From NCBI GenBank assembly GCA_031216445.1, contig CM062214.1, forward strand, positions 11,835,501 to 11,899,500: DNA of 64,000 nt. The letters run 5' to 3'. Made by a program: the position numbers and the translations under genes. The notes beneath the pieces are model-generated. The model did no database searches and was not told where the DNA came from. It saw nothing but the letters and a program-made list of their open reading frames with translations. Positions 36,001 through 48,400 of this stretch are shown in pieces; the stretch's first letter is position 1; every line of letters begins with the position of its first letter. Origin of the DNA: Lateolabrax maculatus. Its lineage: Eukaryota > Chordata > Actinopteri > Acropomatiformes > Lateolabracidae.

Positions 36001-36437
36001 CCTTTACTCCACTTGCCTTTTTTGCTTTCTACACAGAAACTATATGCACGCACAAACACCTGGAACTTGCTGAGCTAAACGGTACTGATTAGATGGAAAT
36101 TGATTGATGCAGTATTTCAACAAAGAGCCAGTATATCTTCAAGCTTGTCCTTTTCTACTGAAATGTGTCTTTTTGAAGAAACTCTTCAACAGCTGATAAC
36201 CTTTCTCACTCCTGCCTACAACGTGCTTTCCTGATTTTACTTTTCTAGGCCTTCCCTCTTTGTAAAGCTGTTGTAATTTTGATGTAAAGGCAGAGCGTAT
36301 GTGTGGGGGAGATACATTATCAAGAAAAAAAGACAAAAAAGACATGAATTCTTTCCTCGGTCTATGGTATACATAAAAAATCTGTTTCTACATATCAATA
36401 AGTGTTGTACCTTTGGTGTACATATACAAATATAACT

Positions 36438-36443
36438 AATAAA
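36438..36443 (+). promoter_or_regulatory. slc1a2: Candidate distal poly(A) signal of slc1a2
   Basis: AATAAA followed within 10 bases by TGTTG and later TTGGCTGC/TTTTTGG, a plausible downstream element. Other AATAAA motifs lie upstream, so this is one choice among several. Confidence 0.35.
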
Positions 36444-36460
36444 TGTTGATTCATAACTAA

Positions 36461-37650
36461 ATATTGGCTGCTTTTTGGCGATTTTTTGACTGTGTTACAT
36501 ATTGTCCCATAACTGTCACACTTGCACACAAAGAAAATTTCGTTTCATGTCTGTTTCTGTTGTTTTGTTGGTGTAATTATGAGTCCCACACAGGCTAGAC
36601 AATCTAGTTTTTGCTGATGTGTTCTTCTTCAAACAAGCATACTGGAACACAAGAAAGTGTTATCTACAATTATTTGAGGCTAAATAGGATGGATGGAATG
36701 GAAATTGAGCTGTTTATCCATTATCATTAATGCTTTATCCCCAGAGCCCATAGGAAATAAATAATCATCAACAATTGATTGAGGAAATATAACGAACATG
36801 CTAAAGAAAGGCAGATTTTTTCTGAAGACAGGCTTGTTAAAAGGGACAATATACTGACCACAGACCACCTGATGCACTGTATATGAGCATAACGTGCCAC
36901 CAACTGGGAGATGTACAAACACAAAAATTTGACGTTAAGGAATGTCAAGTAGAAAAATAGAAACGTGCACATCATAGAGGTGGTGGTCCGGGTGAATGTA
37001 AGCAAGTGTTCAGAACTCACTACTTGAGTACTACAAACAGTGCAGCTTTGTTAAGAAATAAATGATAAAACAAAGTCATCATTTTATTGGCCTCATCTGA
37101 GCAAACAAACAAACAGATACAGATGGTATTTTTGATATACAACCATATTCTCTGCTTGTTGATATAAAAACCTATTAGTCTCCAAAGCATCACATTAAGA
37201 ACAAAGCTCATGCTAAAAAAACTGAAATATATTACAAAATGGTAAGTGAGAAGGACACAGGAAGCATGTGTATCTATCTATAAATAATAACTTAAGTCAT
37301 TTGCAGTGAGCAGATTTAGAACAGTATTTAATCACTGCGCACGCTGCATAATAAATGCATGATAAATAAGCAGTAATTGTGCTCTTTCCAATGTTTGTCA
37401 GTGAAGACACTTTGACTATACATACGGTTTACCAATGTATAGAAAGACTATACTCTTTCAAAATGACTGTCTTTATCTTCTAGTCTTCATTTCCTGTGTT
37501 AAACATATTCTCACATCAAGACCCTGGTGCCATGGAAACCTCACTTCCTTTTATGTGGGGGCAATGTAACCACTCGCATCCCCTGTCATGCCATTCACTC
37601 GCTCCCTTTTGTCTTCACACATACAGAATAATCAGTGAGTGAACACCACA
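36461..37650. other. Intergenic gap between converging slc1a2 and cd44
   Basis: About 1.2 kb of AT-rich DNA between the inferred 3' ends. I see no conserved coding sequence, RNA gene or repeat family that I recognise. Confidence 0.4.
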
Positions 37651-37654
37651 TTCC

Positions 37655-39420
37655 TGCACATTTCTTTCTATACACATTTATTTTGTTCATGACTTTACAA
37701 ATCTTTTAAGTGACATCTTTTGTTAATTTGTTGTAAAACCTGCCTACACTAGTACATTTGCTACTTCTCCTCATTTTGAATCATATACGAGCAAAAGAAG
37801 GAAAAAGTCAGAAACAAAAATCAGTTTGCAATCGCTGTATATAATTCAGCATTATACTGAAAACCAAGAAAGATTAGCTGTCACACAGGGAATAATATTG
37901 ATATGACACAATGTATGATATATTTCACCAATGACAAGGTCAGTAGAAAACTGCAGCATTTTGTTTACATGTGTGAATGAGGGATTGGCACACTGAAGCT
38001 TAGGCAAGCATACAAGCTTCATTCATCGCACCCCTCCCCCTTGGGAGCACATAGACAACGTTTTCACAGCGTCTTTTATGAAGAAACATTTACATTGCTA
38101 TGTGCTTACAGGACATGGGCCCCCCATTATCATATGTGCCATGTAGTTTAGCATCTAAAGCTAGGCCGCTGTCACTCACTTCTTGCTTGCATTTAAAAAA
38201 CGGTTAATCTGCTACGTCCAATTCTTTCTTTTGCGCTTTCATTTTTCCTTAATCAATGTACACACTGTGTATAGAGTTTGTATACATCATCTTTATCATT
38301 CCAGTTATCTTCAGGATAACTTTCATGGTCTTCATATCATAATGTTCCTGACTCAATAAAGATGTATACCATATTATCTGACTTCAATAGGGCATCAATT
38401 GCAAGCTTTGGATGCTATAGATCACCTTGATTCATACAATAACCACTCCACTTTGACTATTGCAAAATCCATTCACAATTGTTTACCTTGGAGGTACTGT
38501 TTCTAATTAAATAACTCTCAAAAAATGACACATTCCTTTATTTAAAAGGGATACGAAACCCCTTTCTACCAAACATCAAAAAGCACTGGCAGCTATTGCT
38601 AAGGAATTTCCAAAACATATACTTTATATACAGAGACCAAGAAAAAGGGAATCAAAGCTGCATAAATTAAGGTAGTGACATCCCCAGTTTTCTTGAAAAT
38701 GGAAAAACCACACTCCAGTCCACAGGCAATGTCTGAAATATACACAAGGTTACGACAATAAGCAAAAAAAACAAAGAAATTAAAGACATGGAAAACATCA
38801 AGGGTTGTTTTGCTCAAAATTACTTCTTTCCATCTGCAGTATCTGAAATGAACCCAGTTCTCCTCATTGATTTATTATTTCCCATTTTGGCTGAAAGGCC
38901 CTAATTTAAAATCTACCAATTGTATAAAAAAAGAGAATAATTTGTCATCAGTATGTTCTTAACAAATTAAACCCTCACCACACCCTCCCTTTAAACCCCA
39001 TGTCTATCCAGCCCAGTCATCACCAAGGCATACAGCTCACAAAAACAAAGAATTGACGCAGAATCCATTCACACACCCTGCTATGCACCAATGCATGACA
39101 CTCTGTGACCGCCAGTCAGTCCTAACCTGGCATTCCAGACAAACGGAAATGCTGCACATGTTGGTTTGAAGGGCCTGGTCCTACTGAGATGCAACGGCTT
39201 CACACCCAGTACAATACTTTGTACCTCAGTAAGATAATCTTTCTAAATAACACACACATACATCCTTACTCAGTGTCCATTCAGTGCTGGCCACCTAAGC
39301 AGTTTTCGCCCCATGTGTTTGGATCCCCAACCCCCACCCGTCCAATCTCCCAACCACCTTCTCACTCTATCCCTCCTATCGTCTCCTACTCTTTCCTGCC
39401 TGCCTCTGCACTCCTCTCTC
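37655..39420 (-). other. cd44: Probable cd44 3' UTR
   Basis: About 1.8 kb downstream of the cd44 stop with no coding signal. On the minus strand an AATAAA (plus-strand TTTATT at 37677-37682) is followed by a GT-rich stretch at about 37640-37655. Other TTTATT motifs at about 38538 and 38871 are alternatives. Confidence 0.45.
37677..37682 (-). promoter_or_regulatory. cd44: Candidate poly(A) signal of cd44
   Basis: AATAAA on the minus strand with a GTGGTGTTC-type element about 30 bases further downstream, in the right place for a cleavage/polyadenylation site. Confidence 0.4.
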
Positions 39421-39631
39421 TCACGCCAGCTGCTCTTTATCCGGCGACTCCTCTAGCGTGATGACGGTGAACTCCTCTGTGTTGCCGTTCTCCTGGATCT
39501 TCTCCTTGTTCATGAGGGTCACCATTTCCTGGTCTCTCTCCTGGGCATGGGAGCTGGATGCTGACGCTGCTGCCCCGTTCCCCTCGCCATCTTTGGGTGT
39601 GATCATCAGGGTCTGTTGTTTGCCGCACCAG
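39421..39631 (-). CDS. cd44: cd44 exon 8 (cytoplasmic tail)
   Basis: Residues 330-399: TWCGKQQTLMITPKDGEG, a Ser/Ala stretch, QEMVTLMNKEKIQENGN and the end SPDKEQLA, then TGA at 39421-39423. The juxtamembrane basic cluster that binds ERM proteins in mammals (RRRCGQKKK) is reduced to KR and single lysines. Confidence 0.93.
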
Positions 39632-42600
39632 CTGCAGGAGCACATTCAGACAGATTTAGTTATGACTTACTTGCTGTGCACAGTAAGACAGAGAAAAAGG
39701 AGGTAATGTTTACATCTAAAACATGTTACATGACAGGTCTATTAGTGTAAGATTAGAAGAAAAAAAAAAGAGTCATACGTGTTTCTTTTGGCAACAGCTG
39801 CACACACAAGAAGAATAGCAGCAACTGCCACGATTACTCCAATGATTACCAGCCAATCTGGGGGGAGAAATAAAAAGCCATGAGTCAACAGCATCAAAGC
39901 TGAGTCAGTAAGAAATAAAAAACCCAATAAAGATTGGATCCACATAGGAGTGCACTTTTCCCGAACATGGTCTTATTTGACCTCAATCACTCTGGACTTC
40001 AGGGTGTTCAGAGTTATATGTGAAGTAACATGGTCGCTCACTCGATGAACCGCTGCTCTCCTGTGGATCAGACTCAGGCGCATCAGGACCCAGGACCCGT
40101 CCCTTGCCATTAGGTTCTTGTGGAGCTGCATGTCAATAAAACAAAAGGTTAACATGTGAATCATCAGGTACAGGTCAGTTATTGACATATTAAACTCAGA
40201 AGATCCCTACTCTTGCATATTTAAAACATAAAATAGATTAAATATTCAAATGTATATTTGTGGCTGAATCACACACAGTCGTTCACTTCATATCGCCGAA
40301 CACAAGGGGGCGTCATGTGTTCTGAAAGTTAATTCACTCCTCCCAAAACCTGTTGCATCTGATGCCAGGGTGTGTTGTTCTTGAATGTTACCATGCATTT
40401 TAAATATAAAGTAACTCAGGTATCAACATTTTTTATGATCACATATTTTGGATATACAGATGGTAGACCAAATAACAGGAACTTTGCTATGTAATGTAAT
40501 GCAATCCAAAAATTACTATAGAGTTGAATCAGTACTCATTCTCTCTGATACAGTGTCAGAGTGTCCAAACATATTATTATTACCCCAGGGGTGCTTTCTT
40601 TTGCATTGCTATTATACAGGAAGGCATTACATTGTCAGGTGTTGTTATTTCACCCAAATCCTGAATACATAGTGAGCTGTAATCATATACGAAAGTCTAC
40701 TTGTGCTTTGATTTGTAGCAGTTATATGTTGATTTTATATCCTGTATTTTTCTTACGCTCACCTTCAGGCTCCATGGTGTCTATCTCTCGCTCATTTTCA
40801 GTGACAGGTTGTGTTTCCTCTGGCTGTCCAACAGGGGCCGTTGGAGAGGCTCCCTCCTCCGCAGAGTTGGGTGGCATCATCCCAGATCCAGCAGGCTGGT
40901 CAAACTCTCCAGGAATGAAAGTGGACCCCACGCTGCTGTTCTCACTCCCTCCAGAGGGGTTTTCTTCCACAGTAGGACCCTCCGTGTAAGCCTCTGTCGC
41001 CCTTTGACTCAGTTCCGTGAGAGCAATAGTTGTTGACAGGTCAATTTCCATCACCTTCCCAGGGGCATCTTCCCCTGGGGCTACCGTGGGGTCGCCATCA
41101 GAAGCATCCTCAGATTGTGTTTTTGGAGTGCTCTCTTCCTGGCCTTCTGTTGAGAATAGTGAGGATAATGCATGGTTACAGTCACACATAACTTTTGATA
41201 TGTTCTAAAAGAACAATGTTAACCATTTCTTAGCAATATGGCTGTATCTATGTGGATATCATTTTATGGTGATGTAAAGCCTGATTACATGCTCTTCTGG
41301 GATTTAAACCCTTTTTTTTTTTTTTTTTTTACTTTTCACTTTTCAGTTAATCCTATCATACCGCAATTTATGTTACAAAAATGATACATTACAATACAAA
41401 ACACATATACATATCAACATGCATGGCTGATAGTACAAACAGAGAGAGCCATTAAAAGATGGAGCTTTAGTTCAAAACAAGTCATATCTTGATGCACTTT
41501 GGTCGTAAAAAGTAACCTTGCCCAGCTGTCCTGTTGTTCGGCTAGAGATGATTTGAGTTAACAGTAGCTAGGAGCTGACAGGATGTTGGCGTTGACTATA
41601 GAGATGAAATAATTTTGTTTCTAGACCAAGGTGCTGTCGCCAACAATTTTGTTTTCTTCCTTACAGTTGGTTATAAAATCATGCAGAGGGTTTGTGCATT
41701 CTGCAATAGGCCTGAATTTTGAATTGTATTTCCTGTCGATTCCATGACATACCCTAAATATGAATACATTGTCAAATGACTTTAATAAGCTGGACATTCT
41801 GCCCATTTTCAAATGTTGACTTCCTATCAACCTTAAATTCAGACAATATTTCAGTCTAATGATAAAAACACATTACACTGTTTTTTTTTAAATCATCTAT
41901 CATTTTTTAGCTTTGATTTCAGTTTATTGCATATTAGTGTTTAAACATTGGATTTATGGTGACAAATGGGTACTATGGGTATTACAATAAGGTGAGGGGA
42001 GAGTGGGCATATTGTACTAACCTGGTTCATCTGAGGCCAAGTCTTTAGATAGTGTGAATGCACGAGTACAGTTCTTCTCAGGGTCAGCTGGCACATGGGG
42101 GACACAGAAAGTAGACGTTACCGAAATGGGAGAGCAAATAACAACATGTTCATGTGATGCAGACTGTACATTTACGCGACACTAATTTGAGTATCAGGTT
42201 TGGACTGCACTGATAGAGTGTAACTGCTCACCTTTTTCATCATAGCAGTAGGCATCATATAATTCATCAGCAGTTACATGTGAATAAGCAATGAAGCCAG
42301 TCATGTTCTTTGCACACTTTTCATGGTGCGTGTGTCTGAGGATGGCAATGCTCACATTACTGGTCCAGCCATTCCTGAATGGACACAACAATATTATTAT
42401 TAGAAGACATATTTTGACACCATTTGTTGATACAGAATGTAGTCTGCTTCCAAGCAGGCAGACATTACACCGTGCTAAAAACAGAATAAATTCTCACAGC
42501 TCAGAGAAGTAGAGAGAAACGCAGCTGACAAACAGAGGGTGGTTTCCATTAGTGGAAGTTTACAAAGTTTCTATCACATGACAAAAGTGGCGTATCAGTT

Positions 42601-43865
42601 TTGTAAAATTGAAAACCCTTTTTTTGGTTTGACATCTATTGCTGGAGTGCAATGACGTCGACCAAGTGCATTGAAAGTAGAAGTTAATTTGTGGGATTTT
42701 ATTATGATTTCTGACTATGAGTAAAAGCATTTCCTGTGACATTTTAGAACTGGAAAAGATCCAAAAAATGTTGAAAGATATAAAGATATTATATGTCTTA
42801 CAGCTTAAAAATGTATATTTTTCATCACAAGCATCATACTGATTTATAAAAAGCCTGTATGTTCACAACAATTAATACAAATAATTATTTAACAATGGCT
42901 CATGGTTTCACCTGCATGTTTCCATGTCTTTATTATAGGCCTCCTGGACTTGTTCTTGACTTGCCAAGGTGCTGTCCTGCTGCTTACACACCTTTTGAGC
43001 CAAGTCCAAGTTCAGGGAGTGACGGCTTGCTCCCTCGACCAGAAATACTCTGGCATAGCTGCAGCTGCGAGAATTGACTGTAGGGAAAGAGAAGGAAAAA
43101 ATACAGGTAGTGTCTTAAAGGATTCATCACCATTTAGATATAGTATATATATATTTTTAGTCAGTAACAGGTAACCACAGTGCAGCCAAAATAAACAGGT
43201 CATTAAGTATGTCTGAAATTTTGATTTGATGGCTACAAAGGGAATACAATACTTTTAGATAAAATGAAAAAATTGTCATTCAAGAACAAATCTTCTAACT
43301 GAATGACACTACTACTGTTATAACAACATGTGATGTAATTTTGTTTGTGTCTTCAAAACCATATTAACAACAAGCAGATAGTAAGATAGAGCATAGGTTT
43401 AAGGCACATGCTACTGGATCCAGATGCTGTGGATTACATAATGGGAAATTATTTTTTGGTCTTTATTTATATATGATACACAGTTGAATCAATACGAAAG
43501 AAACAACACACCAGCTGGGGTTTCATTAATAGTTTCAATAGTTTTGAAAATAGTTTAACATTTTGGGGATTTAGAGTGGCTATTTCACAACATAAGAAAC
43601 TACTATACATTTCAGTTAGTTATTTTTATGAAACACTGTGATGGTGCATGTGAATGCTTTCACAAACGTAAGATGTATAGTAACCAAATCTTGATCTATA
43701 TGTTTTTCAAGTGAGTCATGAGTTGACTCGTGTTTTCAGAAAAAAACACAGAAGCATCATGAGACAGGCAGTATACTCATCTACAGTGTTTAGCCCCCAG
43801 GCATCCCTAAGAGTGCAAACAAGTATGTACATAGCACTTACATACGGAAAGATTTAGACAAAAAT

Positions 43866-43896
<31 letters not shown>

Positions 43897-45436
43897 CACA
43901 CACGCACACACACACACTGTGCTGTATCCTTTACATGTCTGAATGGTTTCTCAAAAAGACAGAGGATTAGACCAAACAAAATGCTACCAAATGTTGCTTT
44001 GACAGTGGCATTTAAAAGCTGAAAAGATCTGCAGTATACAACTTACTTTGTTAGTACATTAGAAGCTAGTAAAGCAACCTTCACTACTTGAACAAACTTT
44101 CTTTTTTTCTTTTTCTTTTTTTGGGGGGGTGGGTGGTTGGGTGGGGACGAAAGCCCTCACACAGAATATTTATCCGTGACTTTATCTTTGCATGTTTCAC
44201 CCTCCCACATAGATAACAACGGTTAACTGCATTAAAAAATTCGGTGGAAGTCTTGGAAGCTAAAAAGATGTAATTTACATTATGACTTGTCATAAAATGC
44301 AATATCAACATGTGCATCCTGACAATTTGATCAGGAAACTGATTCTGATTCTGTGGAGACTTAACAGATGAAGTGCTGAAAACATGTTACAACATTTTTT
44401 TGCTACAAAACTCAACTCACTAAATACATATTTCAGTACAGTACAATATACTTCACAGTGCATCTGGATTTTATATCCAATATTGTTTAACCACAGGAAT
44501 AATTTGCATAACAGAAAGCAAAAGTAGGATTCTTAAACCACAAACACAGATGTCATATGAAGATTTATAGAAATCCTTACTGTTAATGCTAAGAGGAAAC
44601 CAATATCGGCATCTGTTTGGTGCTTGTTTAAATGTGCTACCATGGTGACGGATTCACAAGTTGTGAAAGATGTCTGAAGTCACTCAGCAGCAATGCCAGA
44701 CTTAAACAGGAAAACACCATGCATAACATACAGCATCATTTTTGATGGCTGAGCCCTCATGCAGTGAATCTGGCAAATACAAAGCTCTAACCTGCAGCCA
44801 CACCTGGTACACCATTTTTGAACAAATGAAGTAACTACCATTACCAACTATTTCTAGTAACTACCTAGAAATCATGCTGGGACACAAAATCAAACACTCA
44901 ACAATGATGTGTTTTCCCCTTTTTTTCATTTCCAGTTAAAGAACCTTAGAAAACTTGTGAAACTTGCTCCCTCACAATGATATACCAGACCAATTAAGCC
45001 TCTCCAGTATAATGGATACAGTTGACCTGCAATATATATTTCATTTGTGAAGCATTTTTGCAGTGGTTTCTGTTGGTGTTGTATCAGGTTGTGTAGTACT
45101 GTACAGTTTAGTAATCACATGCTCTAGGGACTTCAGCTAGCCCCAGTAAAGAGAGAAGTGCATCGTCTAGCAACCAACTTTCTATGGCTGCATCCCGCAT
45201 TGAGGCATGTAGTCTAAATGCAAGAAAGTTCATTTGTGGCATTGTTTATCATTTTGCTGTGGAGAAAGCTGACTTCTGAAAGACTAGATATGATAAAAAA
45301 AAAAAAAGTTCCCCCCATTTTTCCATTGGCTGTTATGAGTAAACAGGGCACTGGCAGCAGCAGGAAGTTGAGCTGTCTGCTGTTAGTGGCAGTTGGGCAA
45401 GAAGAGTTAGTGCCAACACTTGTTTTGTAAGGCAGA

Positions 45437-45471
<35 letters not shown>

Positions 45472-48400
45472 GAAAGAACTTCAACTGATGCTGCCACATG
45501 GCACAGTGTCCCTGAAAGTAAAGGGTTGAAAAACAAGACAACAACCCTGGCCTTGCAAACCTGTCCAGAGAGATCAAAGGGAGCACAGCTTACCATCAGT
45601 GAGCTGAAAAGGGGACTGACATGAATCTGAGGCGAAATCATTAGTATGCAGAGGGAACGGTCATGAGTGTCTTTATACAGTCGAGAAGCCTGCTATGCCA
45701 AGGCACCAACTCACCCAAAGGCTCCATTGTCACCTAATAGAGTTGAAACCAAGGAGACTACAAAGTCTGGGTGTAAAGAACCTAAAAAAAAGGGAGCTTT
45801 AACACAGCGTCTTGCCAAAAGCTCCAGCTGTTCTAGAAGTAATAGACAAGCCTGACTCTCCACTCACTCCACTCACTCACTTCACATCCCCCCCGCCTCT
45901 CACATTCTCTCTTGTTTTCTCTCATTACCCTCTGTTTGTCTTTTCTATGCCAGCAATAAAGTACAAATAACCCCCTGCATGCAGGTGTGCAAACACACAG
46001 GCAGATCATAGATGCACATGCACACTAACACACTTGAACGTTGGCTGACCATTTCTTAAGTCATAACCTTTGCAGAGCCATGACGCAGCATGAAGCACAG
46101 CGAGAGAGCCAGTATGCTCAGTATCTTGATGTAACAATATTAATAACACACAAAACATTGGATTATTTGGATTAGTTCATCAGGTTTGGAGAGACACCTG
46201 CATTATCACACTTGAATGAAGTTGCTCTGTCAGCAGGCCTGTCTTCTCTTCCACTGGTCACAAGTCCATCGGGACAGTGGGACAGATGAAACATGAGATC
46301 TGGTGCAAATATGTTTGTGTGCACACACATACACAAGCAAACACTCACAACATTACCTGAAGGTCACAAGAAGGACTCTCACTACCTGTTTTTCTATCAA
46401 CCGTGCCATTTCCTTTCACACCTTCTGTCTCCCTGAACCGCCATCCAACTGCACACGCTTGTCTTCACACAGATGTTTTTCAAATAGAAAAGGCAGGGGC
46501 CCCTTTTTTTTCTTTTGCCTTTTTATAAACATTAGCCTTAAAGCTCACCTCTTAATTAAAAAAGCTTTCACTGAATCCAAATAGATGATCTGCGATAAGA
46601 AACTTGACCTCCAACATTCCTTTCAAACATTCAGATTTGAAAATAAAGGAGACTTTAGTGTAAATTACACACTTTAAATCATTCCTTGCACTGCAGAATG
46701 CAAATTACCTTATCATCTGGTATTTTTTATGGCACTGCTGACTATCATACCTTTTACAGAACAAAAAAAGCTGTTTTTCCATCGTACTGTGCACGAATGT
46801 TCATAAGTATTTGTCTTCTATAGTATGTGTTGTTATTCGTTTTGCAAGGTTTGTTTGCAATGTTTTCAAAGAAATAGTTTGACAATTTAGGAAATATTCA
46901 CTTTTTAACTTTCTTGCTGAGAACCGCGATGCAGTTAGCCGAGCCTAGCGACTAGAAGCAGAGGGAAACATCGACTGTAGCACTGTCCAAGGTAAAAAAA
47001 TACACTAAACAGCACATCTGAAGCTAACTATTAACATATATCTCGTTTGTTTAATCCATGAACAAACAGAAATGTAAAAAACAACACTAATGTCAAGCCC
47101 TGGTTACCATGACAACGAACGTCTGGTACACCGGTCACATATGTGGTTTTGGGAGTAACTGGCAAATGACCTATTCTGTCGTTTAGGTGGACATGTTAGT
47201 CCGGTCCTGTAGAGGGCGCTGAAAACACTTGTTTGAGAGTGATAGGAAATTGACGTATTCTGTAGTTTTCTGTATGAGGAAGAGTTGGTCTTTACCCTGG
47301 GGGTAAGTTAATCGCCCCCTCGCTCTCCACATCTCCACACATTATGTACCAATATGAGATTCATGTCAATATTCGCCTATTTCTTTAAAAAAAATGACTT
47401 ACATAAATTACTTTAGGCTATTTCCCAAAATGCCAAACTATTCCTTGAAAGTTACAGTATACAGTTTCACATGTTATATTTATCGTATGCAGTGTCTTAT
47501 ATGCAAAATTTTAGAAGAAGGAACCTCTTCCTATTCATCCCAACATGTATATTTCAGTGCCTTTGTGCTTAAAATCAAGGTATAGATTCAGTATAGTCTG
47601 CTGTTATGCCTAATGATACAGTGAGTTTCAAAATCACTGCCTCATGCAGGAGCAAGTGTGTACAGAGCAGTTTCTGAGCAGTTTTCCCAAGGACACAAAG
47701 ACTTGAGTGTATATGAGGAGGCAGAGCAGACAGGGGGAGTGTGGGTAGGGTGACTGAAACTCACAAAAAAGTTTAAAAGTTTAAAAAAAAGTAATTAAAA
47801 GGTTTCACAGCACACAAAGAGATAGCCAAAACGTGGAATATGAGGACCCCTGCACCATTCAAGACCAATCAATCAGTATCCAAGGGACTGGGTAAAGAGG
47901 AGAAAATTAAAAGAGGACACTAGTTATATAAGATATTGGTGCAAGGCCACTCAGCTTCAGGGTGGTTGATTTGTAGAGTCGGGTACATTGGTAGAGAAGG
48001 CAAACACGTGTCTGAGAGTCTCAGGTGGCAGGAGATGGTACTCAGAGCTGGTACAGGCACAAGCCCTCTTTGTCAGGCCCCAGTCCCAGTCCACGGGGCC
48101 TCTGACCACCCCTCACCTTGAAACATGAAACGGGTGCATGTAGGACTAGTCGTAATGCCAGGGAGGCAAATACGGCCACATTTGCAGGAAGTCCAGGTTG
48201 GCTTGAGTGCATGTATTTGAGTTTGGGTGTATGTGTGTGTATGTGTGTGTGTGAGAGAGAGAGATACTAGTCTTCTGCATAGAAAAAGATGATCACGATT
48301 ATGATCTGTTATTACCGTAAGTGAACAATCTGGACTTGCTGTCTATATGGGAAACTCAAAAGATAGGCTACAAGAGCCCTAAGCTTACAGATCAGATAAA

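Larger units (their letters stand above)
32399..36460 (+). other. slc1a2: Probable slc1a2 3' UTR
   Basis: After the TAA at 32398 there is no further coding sequence on the plus strand. Internal AATAAA motifs occur (for example at about 34974 and 35217). The most 3' good candidate on this strand is AATAAA at 36438-36443, followed by TG/TTG-rich sequence. Mammalian SLC1A2 also has a very long 3' UTR. The extent is inferred. Confidence 0.45.
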
